The position numbers and the translations under genes were made by a program. A stretch of DNA of 64,000 nucleotides from Clostridium gelidum. GTDB taxonomy: Bacteria > Bacillota > Clostridia > Clostridiales > Clostridiaceae. Positions 25,938-35,042 of the stretch are shown piece by piece. The stretch lies in the NCBI RefSeq assembly GCF_019977655.1, contig NZ_AP024849.1, forward strand, positions 3,753,001 to 3,817,000, read 5' to 3'. Positions within the stretch are counted from its first letter, which is position 1. Each line of letters begins with the position of its first letter. Below the pieces are notes generated by a model. It was not told the DNA's origin and made no database searches. It saw only the letters and a list, made by a program, of their open reading frames with translations.

Positions 25938-28019
25938 TTATTTGTGATTGAACTTATTAATTTCAGATTGTAAATTATCAGATAAGTGCTTTAATTTATT
26001 TGAAGAATCAATAAATTCAATTGTTGTTTCATTAACTTTTTCACAAACAAAAGAAACATTACCTGCTCCATCTGATGTTTCTGCAACAATTGATGATAAG
26101 CTTTGAACTTGATTTAGTACTTCATCTTTTTTACTAGTTAATTCCCTTAAATCTTTAGAAATATCATTAACTTTTATACTTAAAATACTAATTGAAGATA
26201 TTATATCGTTAAATATATCATGGGATTGTTTAACTGATTTTTGTTGATTCTCAACAGCATTACTAGTATCATTAGCTTTCATAACAGCATTTTCAACATT
26301 GCTCTTAACATAAGTTATTGTGTTACCAATTTCCTTTGCTGATAATTCAGTTTTTTCAGCAAGTTTTTTTATTTCGTCAGCAACAACAGAAAATCCCTTA
26401 CCTGATTCCCCAGCTCTAGCAGCTTCTATTGCAGCATTTAGAGATAATAAATTTGTTTGTTTAGTAATTTGTGTTATAGTATCATTCATAATTGCAATGT
26501 CTTCTACACTTTTAGAAACTGCTTGTATTACATTATTAACTTCCAACGTGATTTTTTGAGTTTCATTTGCCTTATCAATTAATGCATTTATAATATCCAA
26601 TCCAAATTCACTTAATGAATTTGCTTTGTCAGCCATAGATGTAACATTTATTGCTAAAGAATCAATTCTATTTATTGAGTTAGATACATCTTCCATGTTA
26701 GAACTTAATAATTCTAAATTATTTGTAGAATCTGTGGTACCTAAATCAATTTTATTAATAGTTTCATTTACCGTTAATATTGATGAAGATAATTCCTTGC
26801 TTTTATTATTTAAATTTAGGGATGCCGAATTAACATCTTCTACTGATGAATTTACATTATCTAATAAAGAAGAAACATTTATACACATATCATTAAAGCT
26901 ATTTGCTAAAGTTTCAAGTTCATCTTTTGAATTAATAAGAATTTTGCTATTAAAATTACCTAATGCAGCTTCATTAATAGCATCTTTTATTTTTAATATG
27001 TTTTTCGATAAACTATTAGAAAATTTTGTACCTATAATTATAATTGCAATAATTACCAATATAATAATTAATAAAAAATCTCTAATTAATGAGTTTCTTG
27101 ACTGTGTTAAAACATTTTCTGGTATTTTACTAATAAACTTCCAGCCTGTTAATTCAGAAGTTACATAAGAAGCTGAATATTTCTCATTTTTCAAAGAAAA
27201 ATTTGCACTCCCTGTCCCATTTGACCTAATATCATTCCAAATAGAATACTCTGATACAACTTTTGTATCAATAAGCTTATCATTTGTGCTTGCAATAACT
27301 TGTCCTTCCATATCACATACTATAAACTCACTATTACTGTTTGCATCTAACATATTAGTAAGAGTTTTAGAAAGATCTTTAAGATCTAAATCTAGAGTTA
27401 TTACTCCTATACTTTCATCTCTTGTATTTCTAACACCATAAGCTATTGTTACACAATCAGTATTTGTATCTGAGTTCTTATATACATTAGATATGTAAGC
27501 AGTATTTTTATATCCAGCACCAGCTTTATAAACTGCTCTAGATGTTGGATTAAAGTCAGAAGATACTACTTTCTCTGGATAACTATAATAAGATTTGCTT
27601 GTAGCAAATGTAAAATCTACAGATATTATGGAGCTATTTGATCCTTTAATTAATTTTAAATCATTTTTTATTTCAGGATATTCAAAAATAGTAGGTTTCA
27701 TTACAATATTAGATTTCATTGCAATATCACCACTTGTAAAAATATCCTTTTTTGAAAATGACATAAGAGTATTTATTATATTTTCAAATCCGGAATCAAA
27801 CAACCTGTTAGTACCTAAAGTTGAAGTAGCACTTGAGGATTTAAAATTGTTACTTGTAATATCATTAATTTTAACAAAAGCAACACTACAAATTATTATT
27901 ATTGGAATAATTGAAATTAAGAACATACTTTGTAATAATTTAAAGTGTATACTTTTAGATTTTTTAAATTTACCTTTAATTTTTTCTGATTTACTATTAG
28001 ATTTTTTTACTTTTCTCAT
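25938..28019 (-). CDS. Methyl-accepting chemotaxis protein with Cache sensor domain
   Basis: A 693-residue chemoreceptor. A positively charged N-terminus precedes TM1 (about residues 29-50); an extracellular double-Cache domain spans about 55-310 (SAYSYPEKVVSSDFNPTSR-like region, GVITLDLDLKDLS); TM2 is about 313-335 (LLIIILVIIAIIII). A HAMP domain (about 336-390) and a long signalling helix pair follow, whose tip is IAIMNDTITQITKQTNLLSL and AAIEAARAGESGKGFSVVAD. Its place between the maltodextrin enzymes and the malEFG genes suggests sensing of related sugars, possibly through the binding protein. No cheA/cheW is nearby. Confidence 0.92.
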   Translation of the reverse strand: MRKVKKSNSKSEKIKGKFKKSKSIHFKLLQSMFLISIIPIIIICSVAFVKINDITSNNFKSSSATSTLGTNRLFDSGFENIINTLMSFSKKDIFTSGDIAMKSNIVMKPTIFEYPEIKNDLKLIKGSNSSIISVDFTFATSKSYYSYPEKVVSSDFNPTSRAVYKAGAGYKNTAYISNVYKNSDTNTDCVTIAYGVRNTRDESIGVITLDLDLKDLSKTLTNMLDANSNSEFIVCDMEGQVIASTNDKLIDTKVVSEYSIWNDIRSNGTGSANFSLKNEKYSASYVTSELTGWKFISKIPENVLTQSRNSLIRDFLLIIILVIIAIIIIGTKFSNSLSKNILKIKDAINEAALGNFNSKILINSKDELETLANSFNDMCINVSSLLDNVNSSVEDVNSASLNLNNKSKELSSSILTVNETINKIDLGTTDSTNNLELLSSNMEDVSNSINRIDSLAINVTSMADKANSLSEFGLDIINALIDKANETQKITLEVNNVIQAVSKSVEDIAIMNDTITQITKQTNLLSLNAAIEAARAGESGKGFSVVADEIKKLAEKTELSAKEIGNTITYVKSNVENAVMKANDTSNAVENQQKSVKQSHDIFNDIISSISILSIKVNDISKDLRELTSKKDEVLNQVQSLSSIVAETSDGAGNVSFVCEKVNETTIEFIDSSNKLKHLSDNLQSEINKFNHK

Positions 28020-28082
28020 CTATCTTTTCTCCTAGAATCTAATATTTTATAGGGTAAAATTATTTAGTAATTATTTTTTCTA

Positions 28083-28163
28083 TTAGGCAAGTGAAAGAAA
28101 ATAACAAGTCAAATATACAAAATACACTAGCATACTAACTTGTTATTTTTTTATTGCGCATTA
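28083..28163. repeat. R2 short derivative (internally deleted)
   Basis: Only the ends of R2 remain: TTAGGCAAGTG then AATAACAAGTC, about 25 unrelated bases, then ACTTGTTATTTTTTTATTGCGCATTAA. The inverted AATAACAAGT/ACTTGTTATT ends form a stem with a U tract on the plus strand. It lies between malG and the chemoreceptor gene. Confidence 0.7.
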
Positions 28164-28203
28164 ATGCAATATATTAATGTAAATCTTACTTTTATTGTCT
28201 TTA

Positions 28204-29082
28204 TTAACCTTTTACAGATCCTGCTGTTAATCCTTTTGCAAAGAATTTTTGTGTAGCAACGAAGATTGCAACTACTGGTATTGTTGCCATTACTGCTGCT
28301 GCTGAGAACTGAGTCCAGTTTGCTGAAAATTGATCTCTAATAAAATCTCTCATACCTGTTGCTATAGTTTGACTTGCTTTATCCTTTATAAGTGCTGATG
28401 TAAAGAAGAATTCACTATAATTTGCAATGAAAGAAAAAATAAAGATTACTATCATCATATTCTTTATTAAAGGTATTATTATTTTAGTAAATGCTTGAAA
28501 AGTTGTAGCACCATCTATATAAGCTGATTCGGTTAACTCTTTAGGAATACCATCCATGTATCCTTTCATAAGCCAAATGTTATACGCACTTCCGCCTGCC
28601 AAAAGTAATACTAATACCCAGAACTTATCCATTACATTAAATTGATATGCAAAACTTAATATTGCTGGCAAAGTCATAATCTGTGGAAACATTTGTAATA
28701 TTAAAAGGGACATAAGTCCATATTTTCTGCCTTTAAATTTAATTTTAGAGAAAGCGAAAGCTGATGGCATTGTCAACAATAACTGTATTAGAGCAGTAAC
28801 TGTACAAAGAAGTACTGAATTTTTAACCCATATTAAAAAATTAGTTTTAGTTAAAACTTTAACATAATTATCTAATGTAAAAGACGTAGGAATAATAGAT
28901 GTTTGTGTAAATCCTTGGCCTTTAGCCAAAGATGCTGTAATTACTGCCAATAATGGTATACATACTATTATACACATAAACCAAATTACAACCCTTGAAG
29001 CCCATGCAGCTCTTCTTTGAGCTGGCTTTATTTTCTTCTTATACTTTAATACTTCAACCTTTTCCTTTTCATATGACACCAT
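28204..29082 (-). CDS. Maltodextrin ABC transporter permease, MalG-like
   Basis: A 292-residue permease with six membrane helices (first at about residues 33-53) and the inner-membrane EAA coupling motif ELTESAYIDGATTFQAFTKIIIPLIK (about residues 190-215). The C-terminus FAKGLTAGSVKG is a MalG hallmark. The start at 29082 follows GAGGAGG at 8 bp and leaves a 1-bp gap after malF; a reading from 29100 would overlap malF. It forms the channel with MalF; no ATPase gene is in this locus, so a shared MsmX-like ATPase is likely. Confidence 0.9.
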   Translation of the reverse strand: MVSYEKEKVEVLKYKKKIKPAQRRAAWASRVVIWFMCIIVCIPLLAVITASLAKGQGFTQTSIIPTSFTLDNYVKVLTKTNFLIWVKNSVLLCTVTALIQLLLTMPSAFAFSKIKFKGRKYGLMSLLILQMFPQIMTLPAILSFAYQFNVMDKFWVLVLLLAGGSAYNIWLMKGYMDGIPKELTESAYIDGATTFQAFTKIIIPLIKNMMIVIFIFSFIANYSEFFFTSALIKDKASQTIATGMRDFIRDQFSANWTQFSAAAVMATIPVVAIFVATQKFFAKGLTAGSVKG

Positions 29083-29083
29083 A

Positions 29084-30016
29084 TTAATTAACCTCCTCAA
29101 ATTGTCTTGATGCTTTCATTTGAACAAATGAAATTGAACCTAATACTACAAATATTATAATACTTATAGTAGCAGCTATTGCATATTTTCCAAAAGTCAT
29201 TGACAATCTATAATTAACAGATGCTAGTATATCTGTATAGCCTGCAAATTGTGTTCCAGGCCTAGAAGGTAACCCTTGGGTTATCAAAAATGCTGATCCA
29301 AAGTTATTAAAATTAAAAGCAAACGTTGTAATTACTAAAGGATATGCTGTTTGTGCAAGAGATGGTAATGTTATTTTCCAGAATTGTGTAAGTTTGCTTG
29401 CTCCATCAACATCAGCTGCTTCATAAAAAGTATTTGGTATTGATTCTAATGCACCTATACAAACATTCATCATATATGGGAACCCTAGCCATATTGTAAC
29501 TACAACAACTACTAGTTGCGAAAGTGTAGGATTTGTTAACCAAGGAATTGGTTTTATAATAAGGTGCATACTAATAAGCAAGTTATTAATTGCTCCATAA
29601 GTTCCATTAAACAATCCTTGAAATGAAAGTACTGCAACAGTACCTGGCAATGCCCATGGAAGAACTAAAATTGCCTTGTAAAAACTTCTTTCCTTTATGT
29701 TCTCATTATTTACTAATACAGCCATAATAAGACCCAAGAAAAATGATCCAATTGTTGATAATAAAGAATAAACAAGAGTCCATAAAAATACTGGAAAAAA
29801 TACTTTACTAAATGGTCCGTTAAATACTTCTATAAAATTTCCAATCCCTATAAAATTAACAACACCTTTTGAATATTGATTATAATCAGTAAATGCAATA
29901 TATACTGTATACACAATTGGTAAAATTGATAATATTAATATTGAAATTAAAGCTGGTGATAAAAAAGGAACTGCTGCAAAATCCTTTTTTCTTTTTGCTG
30001 TTTCTATACTTTTCAT
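29084..30016 (-). CDS. Maltodextrin ABC transporter permease, MalF-like
   Basis: A 310-residue permease with six membrane helices (first at about residues 20-41). The EAA motif is FYEAADVDGASKLTQFWKI (about 205-223) and the final helix IIIFVVLGSISFVQMK. The start at 30016 has GGGAGG 6 bp upstream, and 30064 would add 16 residues without a site. It follows the binding protein and precedes malG in one operon. Confidence 0.9.
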   Translation of the reverse strand: MKSIETAKRKKDFAAVPFLSPALISILILSILPIVYTVYIAFTDYNQYSKGVVNFIGIGNFIEVFNGPFSKVFFPVFLWTLVYSLLSTIGSFFLGLIMAVLVNNENIKERSFYKAILVLPWALPGTVAVLSFQGLFNGTYGAINNLLISMHLIIKPIPWLTNPTLSQLVVVVVTIWLGFPYMMNVCIGALESIPNTFYEAADVDGASKLTQFWKITLPSLAQTAYPLVITTFAFNFNNFGSAFLITQGLPSRPGTQFAGYTDILASVNYRLSMTFGKYAIAATISIIIFVVLGSISFVQMKASRQFEEVN

Positions 30017-30077
30017 AATTGCCTCCCTCTTTAGTATAAGAGAATAAAATAAGGGGAAATACATCCCCTTTTTAATC

Positions 30078-31310
30078 TTATTTACTTTGAGCTATTCCTT
30101 CTTTTATTTGTTTTACCAATTCTGTTCCTGTTGTTTTAGGATCATTTGTTCCATCACTCATTGATAACATTAAATTTCCACCTGGTGCCCATATATTTTG
30201 TATTTCTGGAATATTTGGCATTGGAACTGCAACCTTTGATTGTTCACCAAATGCTACCATGTCCTTATTTTTCTTAAATGCATCACTTTCAACGCCTGCT
30301 TTAGTTGCAGGTATTCTGCCACTTTCTATTATGATTGGTTCAATATTATCTTTAATATATTTCATACAATCCCAAGCTAAATCCTTATTTGGTGATTTTT
30401 CAGCTACAAATGCTGTTTGAACTCCTAGAGCTGTTGTAACCGGTTTTCCACCTAATGTTGGCATTGGAACAATTTCATAGTTAACATTTGCACTTTTAGC
30501 TGCTGGAGCATCCCATGCTCCTGATATAAAGAATGCTGCATCTCCTGACATGAATCTACTTCTAGCTATATCATCAGTAGTATCTGCTGCAATAAGTTTA
30601 TCTTTAATAACTAAATCCTGTAAAAATTGGAACCCTTTTATTGCGCCGTCATTTCCAAGACCTATATCACTTGGATCAACTGTTCCATTAGTGTTCTTAA
30701 ATATATATCCTCCTTGACCTGTAAGGAATCCTAAATCGTAATAAAAATTATTTATACTAAATACTAATCCTATTCCAGGTTCTTTAGCCTTAGTTACAAC
30801 ATCTTCAAAAGTTTTTGGAACTTCTTTAACCTTGTCCTTATTTACGTATAAAGCAACTGTTTCTCCAGCATATGGAACTCCATATTGTTTACCACCTATA
30901 GTTACTGCATCAATTAATCCCTTATTATTATATTTACTTTCATCTAAGAAACCACTTGGCACTTCTGCAAGTAAACCAGCTTTTTGGAATGTACCTAAAT
31001 TATCATGAGCTATACCAACCATTATATCTGGAGCTTGAGAACTACCAGCTGCTTGAATATAATCTTGAATCTTGCCTTTATCATCGACAACATTAACTTT
31101 AACGCCTTTCTCTTTTGCCCATTTATCTGCTACTTCTTGAAGTTTTGGAAATTCTGACGCAGTATCCATATGTGACCAAATTGTTATTGTTTTATCACCA
31201 CCTGCGCTACTACTTGCAGTTTCTTTTGATGCACCTCCGCAACCTGCTAATGTTCCCATTAGTAATACTGTTGTCATTATTAATGACAATATTTTTTTCT
31301 TCTTTAACAT
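30078..31310 (-). CDS. Maltose/maltodextrin-binding lipoprotein, MalE-like
   Basis: A 410-residue family-1 solute-binding protein. A lipoprotein signal (KKKKILSLIMTTVLLMGTLA, lipobox LAGC) gives lipid-anchored Cys at about residue 23. The mature part opens ITIWSHMDTASEFPKLQEVA, and ISGAWDAPAAKSANVNYEI is the typical GAW ligand segment. First gene of the malEFG unit, with TAGGAGG upstream. Adjacent cre-like and LacI-type dyads (31557-31571, 31650-31659) suggest catabolite and specific control. Confidence 0.92.
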   Translation of the reverse strand: MLKKKKILSLIMTTVLLMGTLAGCGGASKETASSSAGGDKTITIWSHMDTASEFPKLQEVADKWAKEKGVKVNVVDDKGKIQDYIQAAGSSQAPDIMVGIAHDNLGTFQKAGLLAEVPSGFLDESKYNNKGLIDAVTIGGKQYGVPYAGETVALYVNKDKVKEVPKTFEDVVTKAKEPGIGLVFSINNFYYDLGFLTGQGGYIFKNTNGTVDPSDIGLGNDGAIKGFQFLQDLVIKDKLIAADTTDDIARSRFMSGDAAFFISGAWDAPAAKSANVNYEIVPMPTLGGKPVTTALGVQTAFVAEKSPNKDLAWDCMKYIKDNIEPIIIESGRIPATKAGVESDAFKKNKDMVAFGEQSKVAVPMPNIPEIQNIWAPGGNLMLSMSDGTNDPKTTGTELVKQIKEGIAQSK

Positions 31311-31556
31311 TTTAAAATTCCTCCTATTTTTTATTTAAAAATCAGTCTATTATAAAGTCTTAAACCCTTTATTTTGAAGTGTCTAAGTATATATGTAAGA
31401 TTTTCTCTATCCCAAGAACATTATATTTATCATAAAATCAAATTGGATTATAGAAGAAAATCCTTACAAGCAAATTAAGAATTAATCTTTGTAATATACT
31501 CTAATTAACGTAATGCTTCACATTTTGCGTAAATCATAGTATACTTACTATAAATA

Positions 31557-31571
31557 TTGCAATCGCTTGCA
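31557..31571. promoter_or_regulatory. cre-like (CcpA) or LacI-type operator
   Basis: TTGCAATCGCTTGCA matches every fixed position of the cre consensus WTGNAANCGNWNNCW and is a near-perfect dyad about a central CG. It lies about 250 bp upstream of malE. Confidence 0.65.
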
Positions 31572-31649
31572 TAAATTAACGATTAGTAATAAATCTTATT
31601 AATCACTTATTATTACCCTATTAATTTTTTAAATTTTAATATTTTGGAA

Positions 31650-31659
31650 TCGGTACCGA
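31650..31659. promoter_or_regulatory. LacI-type palindrome TCGGTACCGA
   Basis: A perfect 10-bp palindrome with central TA between the divergent malE and araC genes. It may be a sugar-specific operator. Confidence 0.35.
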
Positions 31660-31698
31660 AACTTAAGTATCGTTTACATAATTATTATAGTCTTATCC

Positions 31699-31730
31699 TT
31701 ATTTATAATATAGCACTATATTATAAATAA
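31699..31730. promoter_or_regulatory. 32-bp palindrome in the malE-araC intergenic region
   Basis: TTATTTATAATATAG and CTATATTATAAATAA are perfectly complementary 15-bp arms separated by CA. No coding gene ends here, so an operator or overlapping divergent -10 elements are more likely than a terminator. Confidence 0.5.
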
Positions 31731-31948
31731 TATGGTTAAATATTAATATTTTATACATTAATGTATTATTTTCCTAATTAAAATTCATAATTTAATTAAT
31801 TCACGAATTTATTTTTTATCATTATTTCAATATGATACAGTATTATACTAAATAAACTTCTTATTATAAAATGCTATTAATGCCTTAAATATTTTAAAAC
31901 AATTTTAATCTAAATTAATTAACATGTTAATTAAAAATAATTTTATTA

Positions 31949-31971
31949 GGACTATATTAAAAAAATATAGT
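31949..31971 (+). promoter_or_regulatory. Hairpin adjacent to the araC ribosome binding site
   Basis: GACTATATT and AATATAGTC form a 9-bp stem around AAAAA, ending 3-5 nt before the AAAAGGAGAG site of the AraC gene. It could regulate translation or be an autoregulator binding site. Confidence 0.4.
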
Positions 31972-31988
31972 CAAAAGGAGAGTTTTGT

Positions 31989-32891
31989 ATGAATTATAAT
32001 TATGAAATAGTTACAACTACTAAAAAGATACCTGCTAAAATAATAATAAACACCTCTCCTGGCATTGTACCTAGTCATTGGCATAAGGATTTAGAACTTG
32101 CATTTTCGTATCAAGGGAGCTTTACAAGCTATGTAAATGGAGAAATTTTTTCTATAAAAAACAAACAATTAATTTTAGTTAATAGTGGAGCCGTTCATTC
32201 TATAATTGATTATGGTACTAATGCTTCTACAACTATAACAATATTGCTTCCATATAGTTTTTTGAAAGATAATTACTCTGATATAGAGAATATAGAATTT
32301 AAATTAAATATAGGCAACGAAAAAAGCATTAAAAGGCTAAAAAAAATTTTTGAAGAAATAGGTTCTATGTATATAAAAGATATGGCACTTAACAATACAT
32401 CTTTAATCTTTGTAGAAGATCAAACACGTACTGATGAATTTCATTATTTGAAAATAAATAGTTTATTGTATGAATTATTATATATATTACTAAGTAACTT
32501 TAAACTACAAAAAGACATGACTATAGAATTAAAAACTAAAAAACACTTAGAACGTTTAAAAGTCATTACAGAATTTATCGATGAAAATTATAAAGATAAC
32601 ATATCTTTAGATGAAATAGCTAATAACTACCAAATTTCAAAAGAATATCTCTCAACAATTTTCAAAAAACATATGGGTATAACAGTAGGTACATATTTAA
32701 AAGGCATTCGTCTTAACTCAGCTTATAGAGATTTAGTTAATACAGATTATTCAATCAATCAATTAGCTTTTGATAATGGTTTCCCTAATATTAAATCATT
32801 TATAAATAGCTTTAAGGAATGTTATGGTAAAACTCCTTATAAGTACAAAAAAGATTTAGAAATTAGTAATAAATTGCTCGATTCAAAATAA
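31989..32891 (+). CDS. AraC-family transcriptional regulator
   Basis: A 300-residue regulator. The N-terminal cupin-like sensing domain (about residues 10-130) contains SPGIVPSHWHKDLELAFSY. The C-terminal double helix-turn-helix (about 195-295) has NISLDEIANNYQISKEYLST and ends with INSFKECYGKTPYKYKK, the AraC signature. Transcribed divergently from malEFG and probably controls it. The ribosome binding site is AAAAGGAGAG. Confidence 0.88.
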   Translation: MNYNYEIVTTTKKIPAKIIINTSPGIVPSHWHKDLELAFSYQGSFTSYVNGEIFSIKNKQLILVNSGAVHSIIDYGTNASTTITILLPYSFLKDNYSDIENIEFKLNIGNEKSIKRLKKIFEEIGSMYIKDMALNNTSLIFVEDQTRTDEFHYLKINSLLYELLYILLSNFKLQKDMTIELKTKKHLERLKVITEFIDENYKDNISLDEIANNYQISKEYLSTIFKKHMGITVGTYLKGIRLNSAYRDLVNTDYSINQLAFDNGFPNIKSFINSFKECYGKTPYKYKKDLEISNKLLDSK

Positions 32892-32921
32892 TATAACTCG
32901 TATAGCTTGCATAGCTCTCCG

Positions 32922-33115
32922 AAATTGAATACATGTTTGTTCCAGCGGACTAAGAAAATTTTGCTGGAAACCACTAAATGGTGGGTTGTTCCAAAATGCT
33001 TGTTCAAAGCTTGCCTTTGAAGCAAGCTTTTTGGGTACAACTTGTGATCTTAGAAGCACCCATCAAAATTCCTTAGAAACGGTCACAAAAGCATGCTACT
33101 TATTTCGGCGGATTT
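32922..33115. repeat. R1 palindromic repeat, copy B (expanded, degenerate at one end)
   Basis: Begins GAAATTGAATACATGTTTGT, continues CAGCGGACTAAGAAAATTTT, then GGTTGTTCCAAAATGCTTGT as in the extra module of copy C. It ends with a degenerate ATTTCGGCGGA. It fills the gap between the convergent araC and lgt genes and probably ends both transcripts. Confidence 0.75.
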
Positions 33116-33116
33116 C

Positions 33117-33884
33117 TTATATTCTTCTCTTTCTTATAATATACATTATGAGTGCTCCTCCAACTATAATTCCTGCAATACTTATTAATTGAGCAACTCT
33201 CAGGTTTCCAATCATTAAACTATCTGTTCTTAAGCCTTCTATAAATACTCTTCCTAAAGAATATAAAATCATATAACTTGCTATTACAATTCCATTATCC
33301 TTATTACTTTTCTTATAAAGAATTACTAACAATACGACACAAACCATAAGATTCCAACTTGACTCATATAAAAATGTTGGATGATAATAAGTTCCTGAAA
33401 TATTCATTCCCTTTTGTATAAAGCTTGGAAACTTGCTTATAAATTCATAAGAAACTTCACCACCATGAGCTTCCCCATTCATGAAATTTCCCCATCTTCC
33501 AATTGCTTGAGCTAAAATAATTGATGGCGCTGCTATATCTAGGTATTTTAATATTTCTAATTTTCTTATTTTGGAAAATATGTAAACAGCTAAAAATGCT
33601 CCTATTAAACCACCATGAATAGCTAATCCACCTTTTCTAATATTGAACATATCTATTAAATTATCTTTATAGTTTTGAAATTCAAATGCTACATAATACA
33701 TTCTTGCTCCAACAATAGCTGCTGGAAAAGCTACAAAAAATATATCTAATATTGTATCAAAATCTACATTCTTCTTTTTACAGTTGTAACCAGCTAATAT
33801 TATTGCTACTATTACCCCAAATGCTATTAATATACCATACCATCTAACCTCAAAACTTCCAATTTGAAATGCTACTGGATTCAT
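33117..33884 (-). CDS. lgt: Prolipoprotein diacylglyceryl transferase
   Basis: A 255-residue integral membrane enzyme that attaches diacylglycerol to the lipobox Cys of prelipoproteins such as those encoded at 30078 and 61152. Seven membrane helices. Signature segments: HGGLIGAFLAVYIFSK (about residues 94-109, catalytic His) and IGRWGNFMNGEAHGG (about 127-141, with the essential Arg and Asn). The C-terminal EGLRTDSLMIGNLRVAQLIS is also typical. The stop codon touches R1 copy B. Confidence 0.95.
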   Translation of the reverse strand: MNPVAFQIGSFEVRWYGILIAFGVIVAIILAGYNCKKKNVDFDTILDIFFVAFPAAIVGARMYYVAFEFQNYKDNLIDMFNIRKGGLAIHGGLIGAFLAVYIFSKIRKLEILKYLDIAAPSIILAQAIGRWGNFMNGEAHGGEVSYEFISKFPSFIQKGMNISGTYYHPTFLYESSWNLMVCVVLLVILYKKSNKDNGIVIASYMILYSLGRVFIEGLRTDSLMIGNLRVAQLISIAGIIVGGALIMYIIRKRRI

Positions 33885-33944
33885 TGTTACAACTCCTCTT
33901 ATAAGTACAATATGTACTTTCTTTTGTTTATTTTATTCTTTTAT

Positions 33945-34985
33945 TTATTCCAGCTTATTTTTCATTAATTTATTACCCACTTTTGAAATAATCCCTTTAG
34001 AATATGATTGAACAAAATCGCCTTTATATTTTATTGATTTATTACTAGTTAATTCTAAGACGCTACCTTCAGTTTTATTATTCACATAAACATTACCAGA
34101 ATAATCAATTATTATAGATTCTTTATCAATTGGATTTGTGAGCTTTAGTTCATTCCATTTTCTATTCTTCTCTGATAAAACAGTATAATATATTTTTTTA
34201 ATTTTATTATCTGATACTTCTCCAAAATAGACATTATCATTAACATCCACTCCTAATATTTTAGAAGCTTTAACATTTGGTATTGATAAGTTTCCTTTTG
34301 TATTTAATATAGTTATATTTGATCCTTCTTCTATTACTGCATTAGTACTAGTGGTTGGCACTACAACATTCCCTAGAACTTTATCAGCTTTAACCTTTTT
34401 TAATTGATTCATAATATTTGCATAATATAAATCACATTTTCCATCACTTTGCTTAACTTTTATATATAAAGTACTCGTTGGTGTTGAGAATACTACATCA
34501 TCTATTTTATCTTTTGAGTTTTGAAGCTTAATTCTAAACTTATTATAATCATAATCTGCAAGTTCCCTTGCCTCTCCCTTTTTAGCATCAAAAGATACTG
34601 GTTCAAAATAGGTTACTCCCTTTTCTTTTACTTTCTGAATGACAATTATATTATTTTCATTACTTAGCCATTTATAAAATACAACCTCAGCGCCCTCATC
34701 TATTTGACATTCTTTTTCCTTGTTATCATTACTATCTAATATTTTAAGTTTATTATCTTCTAAATAAGAGACAAACCGTCCGTCTGTTGATAATTTAACT
34801 TCATTTAACCCTGATTTTATATCAATTTCTGTTTTCTTATCTGCTAAGTTTTCTTTTTCTTGAACTTTTTCGGCCTTTATATTTAAATCTGTACCTAAAT
34901 ATACATTTTCCACACATAAAAATATGAATTGTTGTAATATAAATGCAATGCTAAACCACATTAATCTTCTCTTCAATTTGCTCAT
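33945..34985 (-). CDS. Membrane-anchored beta-propeller-like protein, function unknown
   Basis: A 346-residue protein with one N-terminal signal-anchor helix (RRLMWFSIAFILQQFIFLCV). The extracytoplasmic part is made of repeated short beta-strand blocks such as LSTDGRFVSYLEDNKLKILD, YKWLSNENNIIVIQ and IDYSGNVYVNN, suggesting a six- or seven-bladed propeller. The start at 34985 has AAGGAG upstream. It lies 58 bp after the phosphodiester glycosidase gene and is probably co-transcribed, so the pair may act together on an envelope glycan. I do not recognise a named family. Confidence 0.6.
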   Translation of the reverse strand: MSKLKRRLMWFSIAFILQQFIFLCVENVYLGTDLNIKAEKVQEKENLADKKTEIDIKSGLNEVKLSTDGRFVSYLEDNKLKILDSNDNKEKECQIDEGAEVVFYKWLSNENNIIVIQKVKEKGVTYFEPVSFDAKKGEARELADYDYNKFRIKLQNSKDKIDDVVFSTPTSTLYIKVKQSDGKCDLYYANIMNQLKKVKADKVLGNVVVPTTSTNAVIEEGSNITILNTKGNLSIPNVKASKILGVDVNDNVYFGEVSDNKIKKIYYTVLSEKNRKWNELKLTNPIDKESIIIDYSGNVYVNNKTEGSVLELTSNKSIKYKGDFVQSYSKGIISKVGNKLMKNKLE

Positions 34986-35042
34986 AAACTTTCTGCTCCT
35001 TTGCACAATAAAATGATTTACGGTTTATTATGTTCTTCTACT

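Noticed and set aside
26626..28035. Long plus-strand open frames (180 and 146 codons) opposite the chemoreceptor gene
   Set aside because: They are antisense shadows of the helical MCP coding region, without ribosome binding sites or recognisable domains.
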